From Mycobacterium innocens (GTDB lineage: Bacteria > Actinomycetota > Actinomycetes > Mycobacteriales > Mycobacteriaceae): DNA of 45,109 nt. The notes beneath the pieces were generated by a model. The model was not told where the DNA came from. It ran no database searches and saw nothing but the letters and a program-made list of their open reading frames with translations. The DNA is taken from contig NZ_UPHQ01000037.1 of the NCBI RefSeq assembly GCF_900566055.1, forward strand, positions 1-45,109. Reading direction: 5' to 3'. This document shows positions 8,282-17,281 of the stretch, piece by piece (within the stretch, counting starts at the first letter, position 1; every line of letters starts with the position of its first letter). Both the position numbers and the translations under genes were made by a program.

Positions 8282-9493
8282 GTGGTATGGCAAAGTCCGT
8301 CGCCGCAGGTATGCGAGATGATTCGGCAGGGAGCGCGGATTGTCCTCAACGCTCCCCCGGAGTGGTTTGACGAATACGACCGGCAAACCATGGCGGCCAA
8401 CCCGTCGATAGCCGACGATCCCGTTCTGGCAGCGGCCGCCCGACGAAGCATTCGATCCAGCCTGATGCATTGGGCCGCAGCGAATGTCAGCAACCCGGGC
8501 GCTCCAGTGCCGCCCAATGTGGGACCCGAGCCGCTGAGTATCGCCCGGGACATGGCGCGCCGCGGCCTGGAGCCGTTCACATTCCGTCCGGCACTGACCG
8601 TGGGCTGGCGGCTCTGGATGGATATCGGCTTCAAGCTCGCCTCCGACCCCGACGAGCTGCGCGAGCTGCTCGACGTGTCCTTTCGGTCCATCAGCAATTT
8701 CATCGACGCCACGGCTGCCGGCATCGCCGCCCAGGTGCAACAGGAACGCGACGAATTGGCCCGCGGCACTCATGCCGAGCGCCGCGAAGTGACCGCGCTG
8801 ATCCTCGACGGCGCCCCGATCAGCCGCCAGCGTGCCGAAGCGCGATTGGGCTACGCCCTCAACCGCGCCCACATCGGCGCGGTCATCTGGAGCGACGAAC
8901 CCGACGGCGACCTCAGCCAGCTTGACCGCGTCGCTGACGCCTTCGGCGACGCCGCCGGTTTCGCGCGGCCACTGACCGTGATCGCGAGTGCGGCCACCCG
9001 TTGGGTTTGGGTGCCCGAGTCCGCCCTCGATGTCGAGCTGGTTCGCCGGGCGGTCGAGGGCACTCCCGGCGCGCGAATCGCCATCGGCACAATCGCGAAG
9101 GGAATCGAGGGCTTCCGGCGCAGCCACCTCGAGGCGCTCACCACCCAGCGCATGGTGGCCGGGCTGCAATCCCGACAGCGGGTAGCGTTTTTCGCCGACG
9201 TCCAGTTGATCGCATTGATCACTCAAAACCGGGAAGCCGCAGAGGTATTCATCAAAAACACGCTGGGGGACTTCGAGTCGGCCGGGCCCGAGCTGCACAA
9301 GACGGTGCTGACGTACATCAACGAGCAGTGCAGCGTCGGGCGCACCACGAAACTTCTTTACACGCACCGCAACACGTTGCTGCGTCGACTCGAGCGCGCT
9401 GAGCAACTCCTGCCTCGACCCCTGGAGCACAGCAGCGTTCACGTCGCCGTCGCACTCGAGCTCCTGCAATGGCGCGGCAAACCGGCCACGTAG
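8282..9493 (+). CDS. PucR-family transcriptional regulator
   Basis: The protein has 403 residues from GTG 8282, or 391 from ATG 8318 (MIRQGARIVLNAPPEWFDEY), which may be the real start. It has the layout of mycobacterial PucR/CdaR regulators: an N-terminal sensing region, a central degenerate GGDEF-like region around ALILDGAPISRQRAEARLGY, and a C-terminal PucR-type helix-turn-helix around TTKLLYTHRNTLLRRLERAE. Regulators of this family respond to small metabolites and act on nearby genes. It is divergent from the aminotransferase gene and convergent with the deacylase gene; copy 2 of the palindromic element lies just before it and copy 3 lies before the deacylase. It is the natural candidate to bind those sites. 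Confidence 0.85.
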   Translation: MVWQSPSPQVCEMIRQGARIVLNAPPEWFDEYDRQTMAANPSIADDPVLAAAARRSIRSSLMHWAAANVSNPGAPVPPNVGPEPLSIARDMARRGLEPFTFRPALTVGWRLWMDIGFKLASDPDELRELLDVSFRSISNFIDATAAGIAAQVQQERDELARGTHAERREVTALILDGAPISRQRAEARLGYALNRAHIGAVIWSDEPDGDLSQLDRVADAFGDAAGFARPLTVIASAATRWVWVPESALDVELVRRAVEGTPGARIAIGTIAKGIEGFRRSHLEALTTQRMVAGLQSRQRVAFFADVQLIALITQNREAAEVFIKNTLGDFESAGPELHKTVLTYINEQCSVGRTTKLLYTHRNTLLRRLERAEQLLPRPLEHSSVHVAVALELLQWRGKPAT

Positions 9494-9599
9494 GACTGAC
9501 ATAGGAATGGACCCGGGGCGCCGAGCGTCGTCCCAGACCGCCGGCTGACATGTGAGGTCTCTTTTCTGGTCTCTTCTGGTCGCTTTGGTGGGGCGGGCG

Positions 9600-11387
9600 T
9601 TAACCGGGTGCGCTGTGGGTGGACGGCAGAAACGTCCCGTAGGCGGCAGACTGCCCGAGATCGGTGGCATATCCTGATGTTTGGGTGTAAGCGGTGCGGC
9701 CGTTGATGAGCACGGCGTGCACGGCGTCGTCGTTGCGGTTGACCACGCGGTCCAGCCCGAAGGCGTCGGGGGCGGGCGCCTCGGAGACCTCGAAGACCTG
9801 GTCGGTGAGCCCGTCCGGGTCGACCACCACCACGTCCGCGCGGGCGCCGATGCGCAGCCGGCCGGCCTCGACGCCCCACCAGTCGGCCAGATCCGACGTC
9901 AGCTTGCGCACCATCTCGCCGACGGTGATCTTCGGGCGTGGCGATAGTTCGGCCCGCTTGGCCATCGTCAGGGCACGCAGCCCGAAGTTGTAGTTCGCCA
10001 GGCTGCGCAAATGCGCACCCGAATCGGCGAATCCAATGTGGGTCCCGGGGCTTGCCAACAAGTCGAGCACGATGTCGGGGCGGTGGTTGCCCACCACGGT
10101 GTACCACCGCAACTTGTCCCGCCAGGTGGCGGCCAGATCCAGGAACACCTCGGCGGGGTGCTGTCCGCGCTCGCGGCTGAGGTCTTCGAAGGTGCGACCC
10201 ACCACCGAGACATCGGGGCAATCGATGATGACGGCATCGTCGAAACGCCGGTTCCACAGGCCGTTCATCATGAATCCGCCCATGTCCTTGATGAACTGGG
10301 CCCGGAACTTCGGGTCGGTCAGCAGCGCGTACTGATCGTCGGCGGTGCGCAGGTTCCGCAGTGTGACGCCGCTGCTGAACTCCTCGAAGGCCGCGAAATC
10401 CACGCCGTCGCAGAAGATTGTCATCGGGCCGGGCAGTGCTTGAAATCGCATGTCGCCGTTGAGTACTCGATTGGTCAAGAATGCCAGCAGGCGCGACACC
10501 CGGTGCAGCATGGGGTTGGACTTGAAGTCCATCGCGGTCAGCAGGCTGGTGCGCAGCGGCCGGCGGCCGATGCCGGCCGCGGTCAACGCGAACGCCAGCA
10601 CGTTCACCTGTGTTTCGGCATTGGGGGCACTCTGCAGAATGCGGCCCCGCCGGCGCAGCCGCTTGTGCAGCCTGCGGTATTCGCGCCACCTCGCGAACGT
10701 CGACGGCAATGGCTCTGCCCAGGCCCGGTCGCCGGCCAGCTTGTCACGACGAGTGGTCATCGTCGACAACCCCAGGAAGCCCTCGTCCAGCGCGTTGTCG
10801 AGAATGCGCTCCATTTCGGTCATCTGGGTGCCGCTCGGCCGAAAATGCTTGTCCGTGGCCGCTTCTAGGCCCAGCACCCCGACCCGCAGGTCGCTGTGGC
10901 CAAGCATGGCCGCGACGTTGGGGCCCAGCGGCTGCTGTTGAAGCCATTTCCGGTATTCGCCCGGTGTGTTCCATGTCTTGCTCTGCTGCAGAATCGTTTT
11001 GATGCCCGAATGCGGGATGGCCTCCACCCGGGCGAACAGGTCCGCCGAATCGTCGGCGTCCACGGTGACCATGCTCAACGAGCAGTTACCGGTAACCACC
11101 GTGGTCACCCCGTGCCGTACCGACTCGGGCAGCCCAGGGGCGGTGACGATTTCGGCGTCGTAGTGCGAGTGGATCTCCAGAAAGCCTGGCATGACCCATT
11201 TCCCGTCGGCATCGATGACTTCGTCGAAGCTGCCCGGGTTCAGTGCCTGCGCGGACACGTTGATCACCACGCCGTCGGCGATCGCGACGTCACGCACCAC
11301 CCCTGCCGCGCCGCTGCCGTCGAAAACCAGCCCGCGCGAAATCAAGATTCGTGGACCGGGCTTGCCGCCGGCTGCTGTGGTGTTCAT
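9600..11387 (-). CDS. N-acyl-D-amino-acid deacylase family amidohydrolase
   Basis: This is a 595-residue metal-dependent hydrolase of the D-aminoacylase branch of the amidohydrolase superfamily. It starts with the small beta domain (ILISRGLVFDGSG). The metal motif is EIHSHYD (His73, His75, Asp77), TGNCSL carries the Cys used as metal ligand in D-aminoacylases, and GFADSGAH near residue 450 provides the catalytic Asp. M. tuberculosis Rv2913c is a family member of similar length. It would release D-amino acids or related acids from N-acylated substrates in the cytoplasm. Element copy 3 lies about 170 bp upstream. The substrate is not evident. Confidence 0.85.
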   Translation of the reverse strand: MNTTAAGGKPGPRILISRGLVFDGSGAAGVVRDVAIADGVVINVSAQALNPGSFDEVIDADGKWVMPGFLEIHSHYDAEIVTAPGLPESVRHGVTTVVTGNCSLSMVTVDADDSADLFARVEAIPHSGIKTILQQSKTWNTPGEYRKWLQQQPLGPNVAAMLGHSDLRVGVLGLEAATDKHFRPSGTQMTEMERILDNALDEGFLGLSTMTTRRDKLAGDRAWAEPLPSTFARWREYRRLHKRLRRRGRILQSAPNAETQVNVLAFALTAAGIGRRPLRTSLLTAMDFKSNPMLHRVSRLLAFLTNRVLNGDMRFQALPGPMTIFCDGVDFAAFEEFSSGVTLRNLRTADDQYALLTDPKFRAQFIKDMGGFMMNGLWNRRFDDAVIIDCPDVSVVGRTFEDLSRERGQHPAEVFLDLAATWRDKLRWYTVVGNHRPDIVLDLLASPGTHIGFADSGAHLRSLANYNFGLRALTMAKRAELSPRPKITVGEMVRKLTSDLADWWGVEAGRLRIGARADVVVVDPDGLTDQVFEVSEAPAPDAFGLDRVVNRNDDAVHAVLINGRTAYTQTSGYATDLGQSAAYGTFLPSTHSAPG

Positions 11388-11486
11388 TCGGCTAGATCCT
11401 TTCGGCCGGCCCTCGGCGATACCGCCGGGCGCACTGAGCTTTACCCATCACCGTGCTGCTGGCTGGCCGCGTGAGTGGGGTAAGCG

Positions 11487-11575
11487 AAGTGCTCTTCATG
11501 ATCGAGGTCGCGGCACCGCCGGCTAAAGGCCACAATGCCCCAATTCGCACGAACGGATGGTGCAAAAGTGTGCAC
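11487..11575 (-). promoter_or_regulatory. Repeated promoter element, copy 3 (upstream of the deacylase)
   Basis: The perfect dyad GTGCA-AAAGTG-TGCAC is at 11560-11575. Copies 1 and 3 can be aligned over almost 90 bp, from AAGTGCT through ATGATCGAG, GCACCGCCG and CCCAA to ATGGTGCAAAAGTGTGC. It faces the deacylase start at 11387, in the same orientation to its gene as copies 1 and 2. The rest of the 11388-11691 gap shows nothing I recognise. Confidence 0.7.
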
Positions 11576-11691
11576 GGCCGGTTTCCCGTTTCCCGGCAAC
11601 CAACGCCGAACGACCCGAAATCGCGACGCGTTCCGCGACCGCGCCGCCCACGCCGCGCTATGGACCTACCTCGCGATTGGGGCCAACCAGA

Positions 11692-13404
11692 TCAGGTAGC
11701 CAAAATGATCAGCCGGCCGAGGCTCAGCAAGCCTGAATTGGCGATCCCGGTGTTGAAGAAGCCCGAGTTGAAACCGCTGAGCATACCGCTAGGGAACGGG
11801 CCCATAACGTCGGTGACACCGGTGTTGAAAAAGCCTGAGGTGACGCCGGTGATAAGCGAGCCGCCGGCGGCCGAATTGAAGAAGCCCGAAATACCATGAC
11901 CGTTGTTCATGGCCGTGTTTCCAAGCCCCGAATTGCCGACACCCGTGTTGGAGAACCCCGAGTTGCCGGTGGCGGCTAAGCCGACCGGACCCTGGTCGGT
12001 GGCGCTCCCGACGGCGGTGTTGAGATTGCCCGCATTCCAAAAGCCCGTATTGACGTGGCCCGAGTTGCCGAAGCCCGTGTTTGTCGCGCCGGAGTTGAAG
12101 AAGCCGGTGTTGAGGTTGTTCCCATTCCAGCCGCCGGTATTGATCGAACCCGCGTTCCCGAAGCCGGTGTTGAGCAGGCCCGAGTTGGCAAAGCCGACGT
12201 TGCCAGCCCCCGCGTTCCCGAAGCCGAGGCTACCGGTGCCTGAGTTCGCAAAGCCGACGCCGTTGAGGTGGCCCGGAAAAACGGTATTGGTGCCGGAACT
12301 GAAGAGGCCGATGTTGCCGTCGCCGGAGTTGAAGAAACCGATGTTGTTGGTGCCCGAATTGAACAAGCCGATGTTGCCGCTACCCGAGTTCAGGCCGTCG
12401 AAATGGAACTGGCCAGCTGCCGGGTCGTAATACGCGCCGCCGACACCGACCAAATTGTTGCCGGTGAGTCCGAAGCCGATATTGCCGTTGCCGGTGTTCC
12501 CGCCGCCGATGTTTCCGTTGCCCAGGTTCCCCAAGCCGAAGTTGCCGTTGCCGGTGTTACCCATGCCCACGTTGTTGTTGCCCGGCGTGGGGGAAAAAGT
12601 GAAAAGGTTCGGATTGGACAAGTCGGTCGGTCCACCGTTTCCGAAGCCGATGTTTCCGTTGCCGAAGTTGCCGAAGCCGAAGTTTCCGTTGCCGTGGTTT
12701 CCGGCGCCGACGTTGTTGTTGCCGTTGTTTCCGCTGCCGATGTTATTGTGGCCCGGCTGCGGGGGCACGAGCTGGCTGTTTCCCACGCCGCTGTTTCCGA
12801 AGCCGATGTTTCCGCTGCCGGTGTTGCCGCTGCCGATGTTGGCGTTGCCCTTGTTGCCGACGCCCAGGCTGGGCAGGTTCTGCAGGAATTGCTGCAATCC
12901 ACTCGGCAACTGCGCGGCCGCCGTCGACGCCCCGGCGTGATAGCCGGTCATCGCGGCCACGTCCGCGGCCCACATCTGCTCGTACTGTCCCTCGGCGGCC
13001 ATGATCGCCGGGGCATTGAGTCCCAACCAATTCGACCGGATCAGCTGGATGAACGCCGAGCGGTTGGCCGCCACCGCCAACGGGTGGATCGTTGCCGCGC
13101 GCGCGGCCTCGAACGCACCGGCCACGGTCCGTGCCTGTTCGGCGGCACCCGCCGCTTGGGCGCCGGCCGCGCTCAACAACTTCGCATATGGGGCGGCCGC
13201 GGCCGTCATCGCCGCCGAGGCCGCACCCTGCCACGACTCAACGGCCAACCCTGAGGTCGCCGACGAAAACGACGACGCCGCCGTCCCCAACTCCGAGGCC
13301 AGCCCATCCCAGGCCGCCGCCGCGTCCAGCATCGGCGCCGACCCCGCGCCGGTGAACATCAGCAAAGAATTGATCTCCGGCGGCAACACCATGAAATTGG
13401 TCAC
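11692..13404 (-). CDS. PPE family protein, MPTR subgroup
   Basis: This 570-residue PPE protein has an N-terminal domain of about 180 residues ([16 protein letters not shown]; WxG turn at Trp58, ESWQG). From about residue 183 to the end it consists of repeated NxGxGN/NTGFGN-type pentapeptides, the MPTR array. MPTR-type PPE proteins are typically ESX-5 substrates at the cell surface. No PE gene is adjacent. It is convergent to nothing nearby and divergent from the amidohydrolase at 13748. The end ([12 protein letters not shown]) is short, with no separate C-terminal domain after the repeats. Confidence 0.93.
   Translation of the reverse strand: MTNFMVLPPEINSLLMFTGAGSAPMLDAAAAWDGLASELGTAASSFSSATSGLAVESWQGAASAAMTAAAAPYAKLLSAAGAQAAGAAEQARTVAGAFEAARAATIHPLAVAANRSAFIQLIRSNWLGLNAPAIMAAEGQYEQMWAADVAAMTGYHAGASTAAAQLPSGLQQFLQNLPSLGVGNKGNANIGSGNTGSGNIGFGNSGVGNSQLVPPQPGHNNIGSGNNGNNNVGAGNHGNGNFGFGNFGNGNIGFGNGGPTDLSNPNLFTFSPTPGNNNVGMGNTGNGNFGLGNLGNGNIGGGNTGNGNIGFGLTGNNLVGVGGAYYDPAAGQFHFDGLNSGSGNIGLFNSGTNNIGFFNSGDGNIGLFSSGTNTVFPGHLNGVGFANSGTGSLGFGNAGAGNVGFANSGLLNTGFGNAGSINTGGWNGNNLNTGFFNSGATNTGFGNSGHVNTGFWNAGNLNTAVGSATDQGPVGLAATGNSGFSNTGVGNSGLGNTAMNNGHGISGFFNSAAGGSLITGVTSGFFNTGVTDVMGPFPSGMLSGFNSGFFNTGIANSGLLSLGRLIILAT
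11700..12858 (-). repeat. MPTR tandem repeat array within the PPE gene
   Basis: About 385 codons encode overlapping Asn-x-Gly-x-Gly pentapeptides. The DNA shows the matching runs of CCGxxGTTGCC on the plus strand. Such arrays recombine easily and may be misassembled from short reads. Confidence 0.9.
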
Positions 13405-13747
13405 GATAGTCCCCTGTCAATATCACGCGGAGCTCCACAGGCGACCCGGCGCCGATGCGGGAGCGAGTAACCCGCCACGCACGCTACGCGGACGGCGACG
13501 TCAATATTGGCTTTTCGCCAGAATTCCGACCGGAGCGATTCGCTGATCGGAGCGGACGACAAGACCACCTCGACCGAGCTGCACGACCGGTCCGGCGTTC
13601 GAGTGTGCCGACAACACTTAGTCCGGCTTAGTTAACTTATTGTGCACCAACATGATTCATGACTCAGCGCCGTCAGTATCGACAACCGAAGTTGCGCGGA
13701 TCGGTGAATGCCGCACTAAGATGGCTGGCGATCACAAGGAGGTCAAC
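13405..13747. other. Divergent intergenic region between PPE-MPTR and amidohydrolase
   Basis: This 343-bp gap holds the promoters of both neighbours. I see a short dyad AGTGT-N7-ACACT at 13602-13618 and two GTCAATAT stretches (near 13415 and 13500), but no copy of the GTGCA-N6-TGCAC element. The reading frame of the amidohydrolase is open back to 13640, but the ribosome site favours 13748. Confidence 0.5.
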
Positions 13748-15400
13748 ATGATTGGCGAAGCTGACGCCATCTATCTGAACGGTGACATCGTCACGATTGA
13801 CGATGAGCAGCCAACGGCCGAAGCAGTCGCCATCAAGGACGGTCGCATCGTCGCCGTCGGGGCTTGCGACGACGTTGTACAACAACACCGAGGCCCGCGA
13901 ACGCGCACCGTCGATCTCGCCGGCAAAACGCTGCTGCCTGGCTTCATCGACCCGCACAGCCACTACATCAATGCGCTCACGGTGGCCAACCAGGTCAATG
14001 TGTTCGCGCCACCGGCGGGTCCGGGCGCCGACGTCGACGCCATCGTCGCGGAGCTGAAGAACTTCCGCGACGCGCGCAACATCCCCGAGGGCGAGGTCAT
14101 CATGGGCTACGGCTACGACGAGACGGTCATGCCCGAGGGCCGCACCCTGCATCGAGAAGACCTCGACAAGGACTTCCCGAACAACCCGGTGATGGTCGGG
14201 CACGTGTCGCTGCACGGCGCCGTGCTCAATTCCGCGGCCATGGACAAATACGGCATTTCATCGAGCACCATCACGCCACCGGGCGGGGTGATCGTGCGCA
14301 AGGACGGCTCGGACGAACCCGACGGCCTGGTCATGGAAACCGCATTTCTGCCGATCTTCGCCTCGCTGCCCAAACCCACCCGCGAGCAAGAGGTGGAGTG
14401 GAGCATCGCCGGCCAAATGCTTTACGCCGCAGCCGGTATCACGACTGCCCACGAGGGGGCGACGCACGCGGCGGACATCGCTGTGATGCAGCGGGCGGCC
14501 GCCGGCGGCGCCACCCTCATCGACATTGTCGCCTATCCGTTCATTCTCGATCTCGACGCGGTTCTCGAGGACAACCCGCCCGACACCTTCGGGACCTACC
14601 ACAACCGCGTCAAGCTCGGTGGCGTCAAAGTCACTCTCGACGGCTCGCCGCAGGGCCGGACCGCGTTCTTCACCACCCCCTACCTCGTCGACGGACCCGA
14701 CGGACAGCAGAACTGGGCCGGCGAGCTGCCGTTCCCGCAGGAAACCGTCGACTCCTGGTTCAAACGGGTCTACGACCTCGGTGTGCCGCTGAACATCCAC
14801 GCTAACGGTGACGCCGCCATCGACGTCCTGCTCAAGGCACACGAATACGCCGCTGCCGACGACCTTTCCAAAGACCGCCACACCACGGTCATCCATTCCC
14901 AGTTCGTGCGGCGCGACCAGCTCGACAAGTACGTCCAATACAGCCTGATCCCGTCGCTGTTCACTGAGCACGCGTTCTACTTCGGCGACACCCATGTCCG
15001 GCTGCGTGGCAGGGAACAGGCGCATTTCCTCAGCCCGATGCGGACGGCGATCGACATGGGCCTGCGCCCGACCAATCACACCGACTTCAACGTCTCGCCC
15101 CTCGACCAACTGTTCGTGGTGTGGACGGCGGTCAATCGGGTCTCCCGCAGCGGCGAGGTCATCGGCGCCGATCAGCGTGTCACGGCCCTCGAGGCGCTCA
15201 AAGCGATCACCATCAACGCCGCGTATCAGTACCGCGAGGAGCAGTCCAAGGGCTCGATCACGGTTGGCAAACTCGCCGACTTGGTGATCCTGGACAGCAA
15301 CCCACTCAGCGTCGACCCGATGGACATCAAAGACATCAAGGTCGTCGAGACGATCAAAGAGGGGCGCACGATCTATCGCAGACCGGTCGCCGCCGCGTGA
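13748..15400 (+). CDS. YtcJ-like amidohydrolase (amidohydrolase_3 family)
   Basis: This 550-residue metal-dependent hydrolase resembles YtcJ and NfdA, which cleave exocyclic amide or similar bonds. The start at ATG 13748 (MIGEADAIYLNGDIVTIDDE) is fixed by AAGGAGG five bases before it. The motifs in order are FIDPHSHY near residue 70 (first metal site), GGVKVTLDGSPQGRT (typical of this subfamily), NIHANGDAAID, TVIHSQF, TDFNVSP and the C-terminal GKLADLVILDSNPL. It is transcribed towards whiB3 and away from the PPE-MPTR gene. The substrate is unknown. It is a second amidohydrolase in the same accessory region, distantly related to the deacylase at 9600. Confidence 0.85.
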   Translation: MIGEADAIYLNGDIVTIDDEQPTAEAVAIKDGRIVAVGACDDVVQQHRGPRTRTVDLAGKTLLPGFIDPHSHYINALTVANQVNVFAPPAGPGADVDAIVAELKNFRDARNIPEGEVIMGYGYDETVMPEGRTLHREDLDKDFPNNPVMVGHVSLHGAVLNSAAMDKYGISSSTITPPGGVIVRKDGSDEPDGLVMETAFLPIFASLPKPTREQEVEWSIAGQMLYAAAGITTAHEGATHAADIAVMQRAAAGGATLIDIVAYPFILDLDAVLEDNPPDTFGTYHNRVKLGGVKVTLDGSPQGRTAFFTTPYLVDGPDGQQNWAGELPFPQETVDSWFKRVYDLGVPLNIHANGDAAIDVLLKAHEYAAADDLSKDRHTTVIHSQFVRRDQLDKYVQYSLIPSLFTEHAFYFGDTHVRLRGREQAHFLSPMRTAIDMGLRPTNHTDFNVSPLDQLFVVWTAVNRVSRSGEVIGADQRVTALEALKAITINAAYQYREEQSKGSITVGKLADLVILDSNPLSVDPMDIKDIKVVETIKEGRTIYRRPVAAA

Positions 15401-15430
15401 CCATCGGTCGAGCTCGAAACGCCGGACCCG

Positions 15431-15739
15431 TCACGCCGAGCGGCGGATACCCCGGCTGCGTCCGATACCGCCCTTGAGCAGCAGGTCGCGCTCCGATTCG
15501 GACAAGCCGCCCCATACGCCGTAGGGCTCGCCCACGTCCAGCGCGTGGGAGCGGCACTGATCGATCACCGGGCAGCGGCGGCACATTTCCTTGGCGCGTT
15601 GCTCGCGCAGCATACGGGCGCGGCCGCGCTCGCCGTCGGGATGGAAGAACATCGATGAGTCGACTCCGCGGCACAAACCCTGCAACTGCCAGTTCCAGAT
15701 GTCGGCATTGGGCCCAGGTAGCTGCTCCGGCTGTGGCAT
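15431..15739 (-). CDS. whiB3: WhiB3, Fe-S redox-sensing transcription factor
   Basis: The 102-residue product is nearly identical to M. tuberculosis WhiB3 (Rv3416), starting MPQPEQLPGPNADIWNWQLQ. The four cluster ligands Cys23, Cys53, Cys56 and Cys62 are present (CRRCPVIDQC), followed by the GVWGG turn and a basic C-terminus for DNA binding. WhiB3 senses NO, O2 and redox state through a 4Fe-4S cluster, interacts with the main sigma factor and controls surface lipid synthesis. It has a very long upstream region with a candidate PhoP box at 16014-16031. The convergent amidohydrolase gene ends 30 bp beyond it. Confidence 0.97.
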   Translation of the reverse strand: MPQPEQLPGPNADIWNWQLQGLCRGVDSSMFFHPDGERGRARMLREQRAKEMCRRCPVIDQCRSHALDVGEPYGVWGGLSESERDLLLKGGIGRSRGIRRSA

Positions 15740-16013
15740 TGCTCATTCCCTCTCTGCACGGCACATCCAAGTGGAGGTTAGGTTCGCGAACGCGCGAGGT
15801 GTGCAACTGATACTTCAGAGGAGTCACCGATGACTACCAGACAACGCTAAACGCTAGGGGGACTGCCGAATTTCCGTCAATAGCCCGCGGGAGCGGCCAA
15901 ATACCTGTGCGTTGGGCGAGAATTAACTCGGTGTTCATCTATCCCGCATTTACCAGCGCCGAAACGTGCTGTCGAGACCGGTTCGGAATCAGATTTCCGC
16001 AGCTCACAGCGGT

Positions 16014-16031
16014 GCTGTGAGCATGCTGTAA
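16014..16031 (-). promoter_or_regulatory. Candidate PhoP box upstream of whiB3
   Basis: On the minus strand the sequence is TTACAGC-ATGC-TCACAGC. This is a direct repeat of the PhoP heptamer TCACAGC with the expected 4-bp spacer and one mismatch in 14 positions. It faces whiB3, about 275 bp before its start codon. A further TCACAGC half-site lies at 16046-16052 on the same strand. PhoP control of whiB3 has been reported in M. tuberculosis, which supports the call. Confidence 0.6.
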
Positions 16032-16164
16032 TTAGCCGAAGGATGGCTGTGAGTAATGTGCGCGTAACACAGAAACCACAAACTTTTTACCACTCAAGGT
16101 GTGTGAAACGCTAATGTTCGAACCCTCGATCGGCAGCCGGCGCGTCGTGCGCGCCCTTTTCTCT

Positions 16165-16226
16165 ATTCACCACCACGGGATTCACCACCACGGGATTCAC
16201 CGACCACGGGATTTCGCCGGCCACGG
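16165..16226. repeat. Tandem repeat of about 15 bp
   Basis: Two exact copies of ATTCACCACCACGGG (16165-16179 and 16180-16194) are followed by two diverged copies (16195-16210 and 16211-16226). The array sits in the divergent promoter region between whiB3 and the Rv3415c-like gene. Confidence 0.8.
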
Positions 16227-16349
16227 CGCCGCCGGCCCCGCAGGTGCCGGTCGGGCTAGGCATGCGGATTGGGCTGGCGTGGGCTGCGCTTATGCCACAA
16301 CGAGGTGGCAATTGCGTCGGTGGATTCGGGCTAGGGTGCAGCTATCACC

Positions 16350-17201
16350 GTGCAGGAGTCTAGACCCGCTTCGTCGACCGATATGGCGATTGAATCGATT
16401 GAGTCGCGGTTAGCCGATGCAGCCTTCGGGAGTAGCCCGGGCAGCTGGCCGCTGCCGACGGCGACGACGCCACGACAGCTGTGGTTGCGCGCCGTGGCCG
16501 CCGGGGGACAAGGTCGCTACGGCTCGGCGTACACCGACCTGGAGTCGCTGCGACGCCGCGTCCCGGCGGGCCGCTTGGCGTCGCTGGCGCACAGCACCCA
16601 GGGGTCCTTTCTGCGCCAGCTCGGCTGGCACACCCTGGCGCGGGGCTGGGACGGACGCGCCATGGCACTGGCGGAGGCGGATCCGGAGGCCCGCGCCGAT
16701 GCGCTGATCGGGCTGGCGGCCGACGCGCTGGGCGTCGGCCGCTTCGCCGTCTCGGCGACGTTGTTGACGCGTGCGGACGCGGTGTTCGATACGGCCGGGT
16801 TGCCGCCCGACGTGGCGAACCGGCTGGCGGTACGCCGTAGCTGGGTGGCCGCGGAGTTGGCGATGGCCTCAGGTGAGGCGGCGACCGCCGTCGACCACGC
16901 GCAGCAAGCGGTCGAGTTGGCGCGGGCGAGGACCGGCGGGTCGGCCAGGCACCAGGTCAAAAGTGAGGTGGTGCTGGCGGCGGCGCTGTGCAGTGCCGGC
17001 GCTGCCGGGCGGGCTCGCGGCGTGGGTGAACAGGCGCTGGTAACTACCGGGCGCCTGGGTCTGATTCCGCTGCGCTGGGCGTTGGCTTGCTTGCTGATCG
17101 ATATCGGGAGTGTCACGTTTTCGACGCGCCAGTTGCGCGAAATTCGTGATATCTGCGCAGATCAAGTACGGCGCGCCGGTGGAACCTGGCGTCCCGCTTG
17201 A
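16350..17201 (+). CDS. Conserved hypothetical protein, Rv3415c-like
   Basis: The product has 283 residues from GTG 16350, or 272 from ATG 16383 (MAIESIESRLADAAFG). It is rich in Ala, Leu and Arg and its regular amphipathic helices (for example RLASLAHSTQGSFLRQLGWHT and AVDHAQQAVELARARTGG, here shortened) look like tetratricopeptide-type helical pairs, but no motif is decisive. Its position next to sigD and between sigD and whiB3 matches Rv3415c of M. tuberculosis, a protein of similar length. It ends 80 bp before the SigD start and may share regulation with it. The function is unknown. Confidence 0.8.
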   Translation: MQESRPASSTDMAIESIESRLADAAFGSSPGSWPLPTATTPRQLWLRAVAAGGQGRYGSAYTDLESLRRRVPAGRLASLAHSTQGSFLRQLGWHTLARGWDGRAMALAEADPEARADALIGLAADALGVGRFAVSATLLTRADAVFDTAGLPPDVANRLAVRRSWVAAELAMASGEAATAVDHAQQAVELARARTGGSARHQVKSEVVLAAALCSAGAAGRARGVGEQALVTTGRLGLIPLRWALACLLIDIGSVTFSTRQLREIRDICADQVRRAGGTWRPA

Positions 17202-17281
17202 TTCGCCGCTCGACCGTTATTGTCAATCCGTGAGTTAGCCCGGGATGTGTCCGGTTCGTAACGTTGGAGATATCGCCGTCA

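Larger units (their letters stand above)
15740..16349. promoter_or_regulatory. Long whiB3 upstream region
   Basis: This is a 610-bp gap between divergent whiB3 and the Rv3415c-like gene. It contains a PhoP-like direct repeat, a 9-bp hairpin (16002-16010 with 16014-16022, GCTCACAGC-GGT-GCTGTGAGC) and a short tandem repeat at 16165-16226. No convincing coding frame is present. A long leader for whiB3 is the simplest reading. Confidence 0.6.

Noticed and set aside
8219..9670. A 483-codon frame opposite the PucR-like regulator
   Set aside because: It is an antisense shadow created by high GC at third positions; the plus-strand frame has the recognisable helix-turn-helix.
11903..12858. CRISPR array suggested by the regular repetitive DNA
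   Set aside because: The repeats are coding MPTR pentapeptides without constant repeats or unique spacers, and no cas genes are nearby.
11903..13254. Long plus-strand frames with Pro/Leu or Val/Ala repeats
   Set aside because: They are antisense readings of the MPTR repeat array.
13600..13640. A fourth copy of the GTGCA-N6-TGCAC element
   Set aside because: Only a single GTGCAC and an unrelated AGTGT-N7-ACACT dyad are present, without the TTGGG and GCC-TT blocks.
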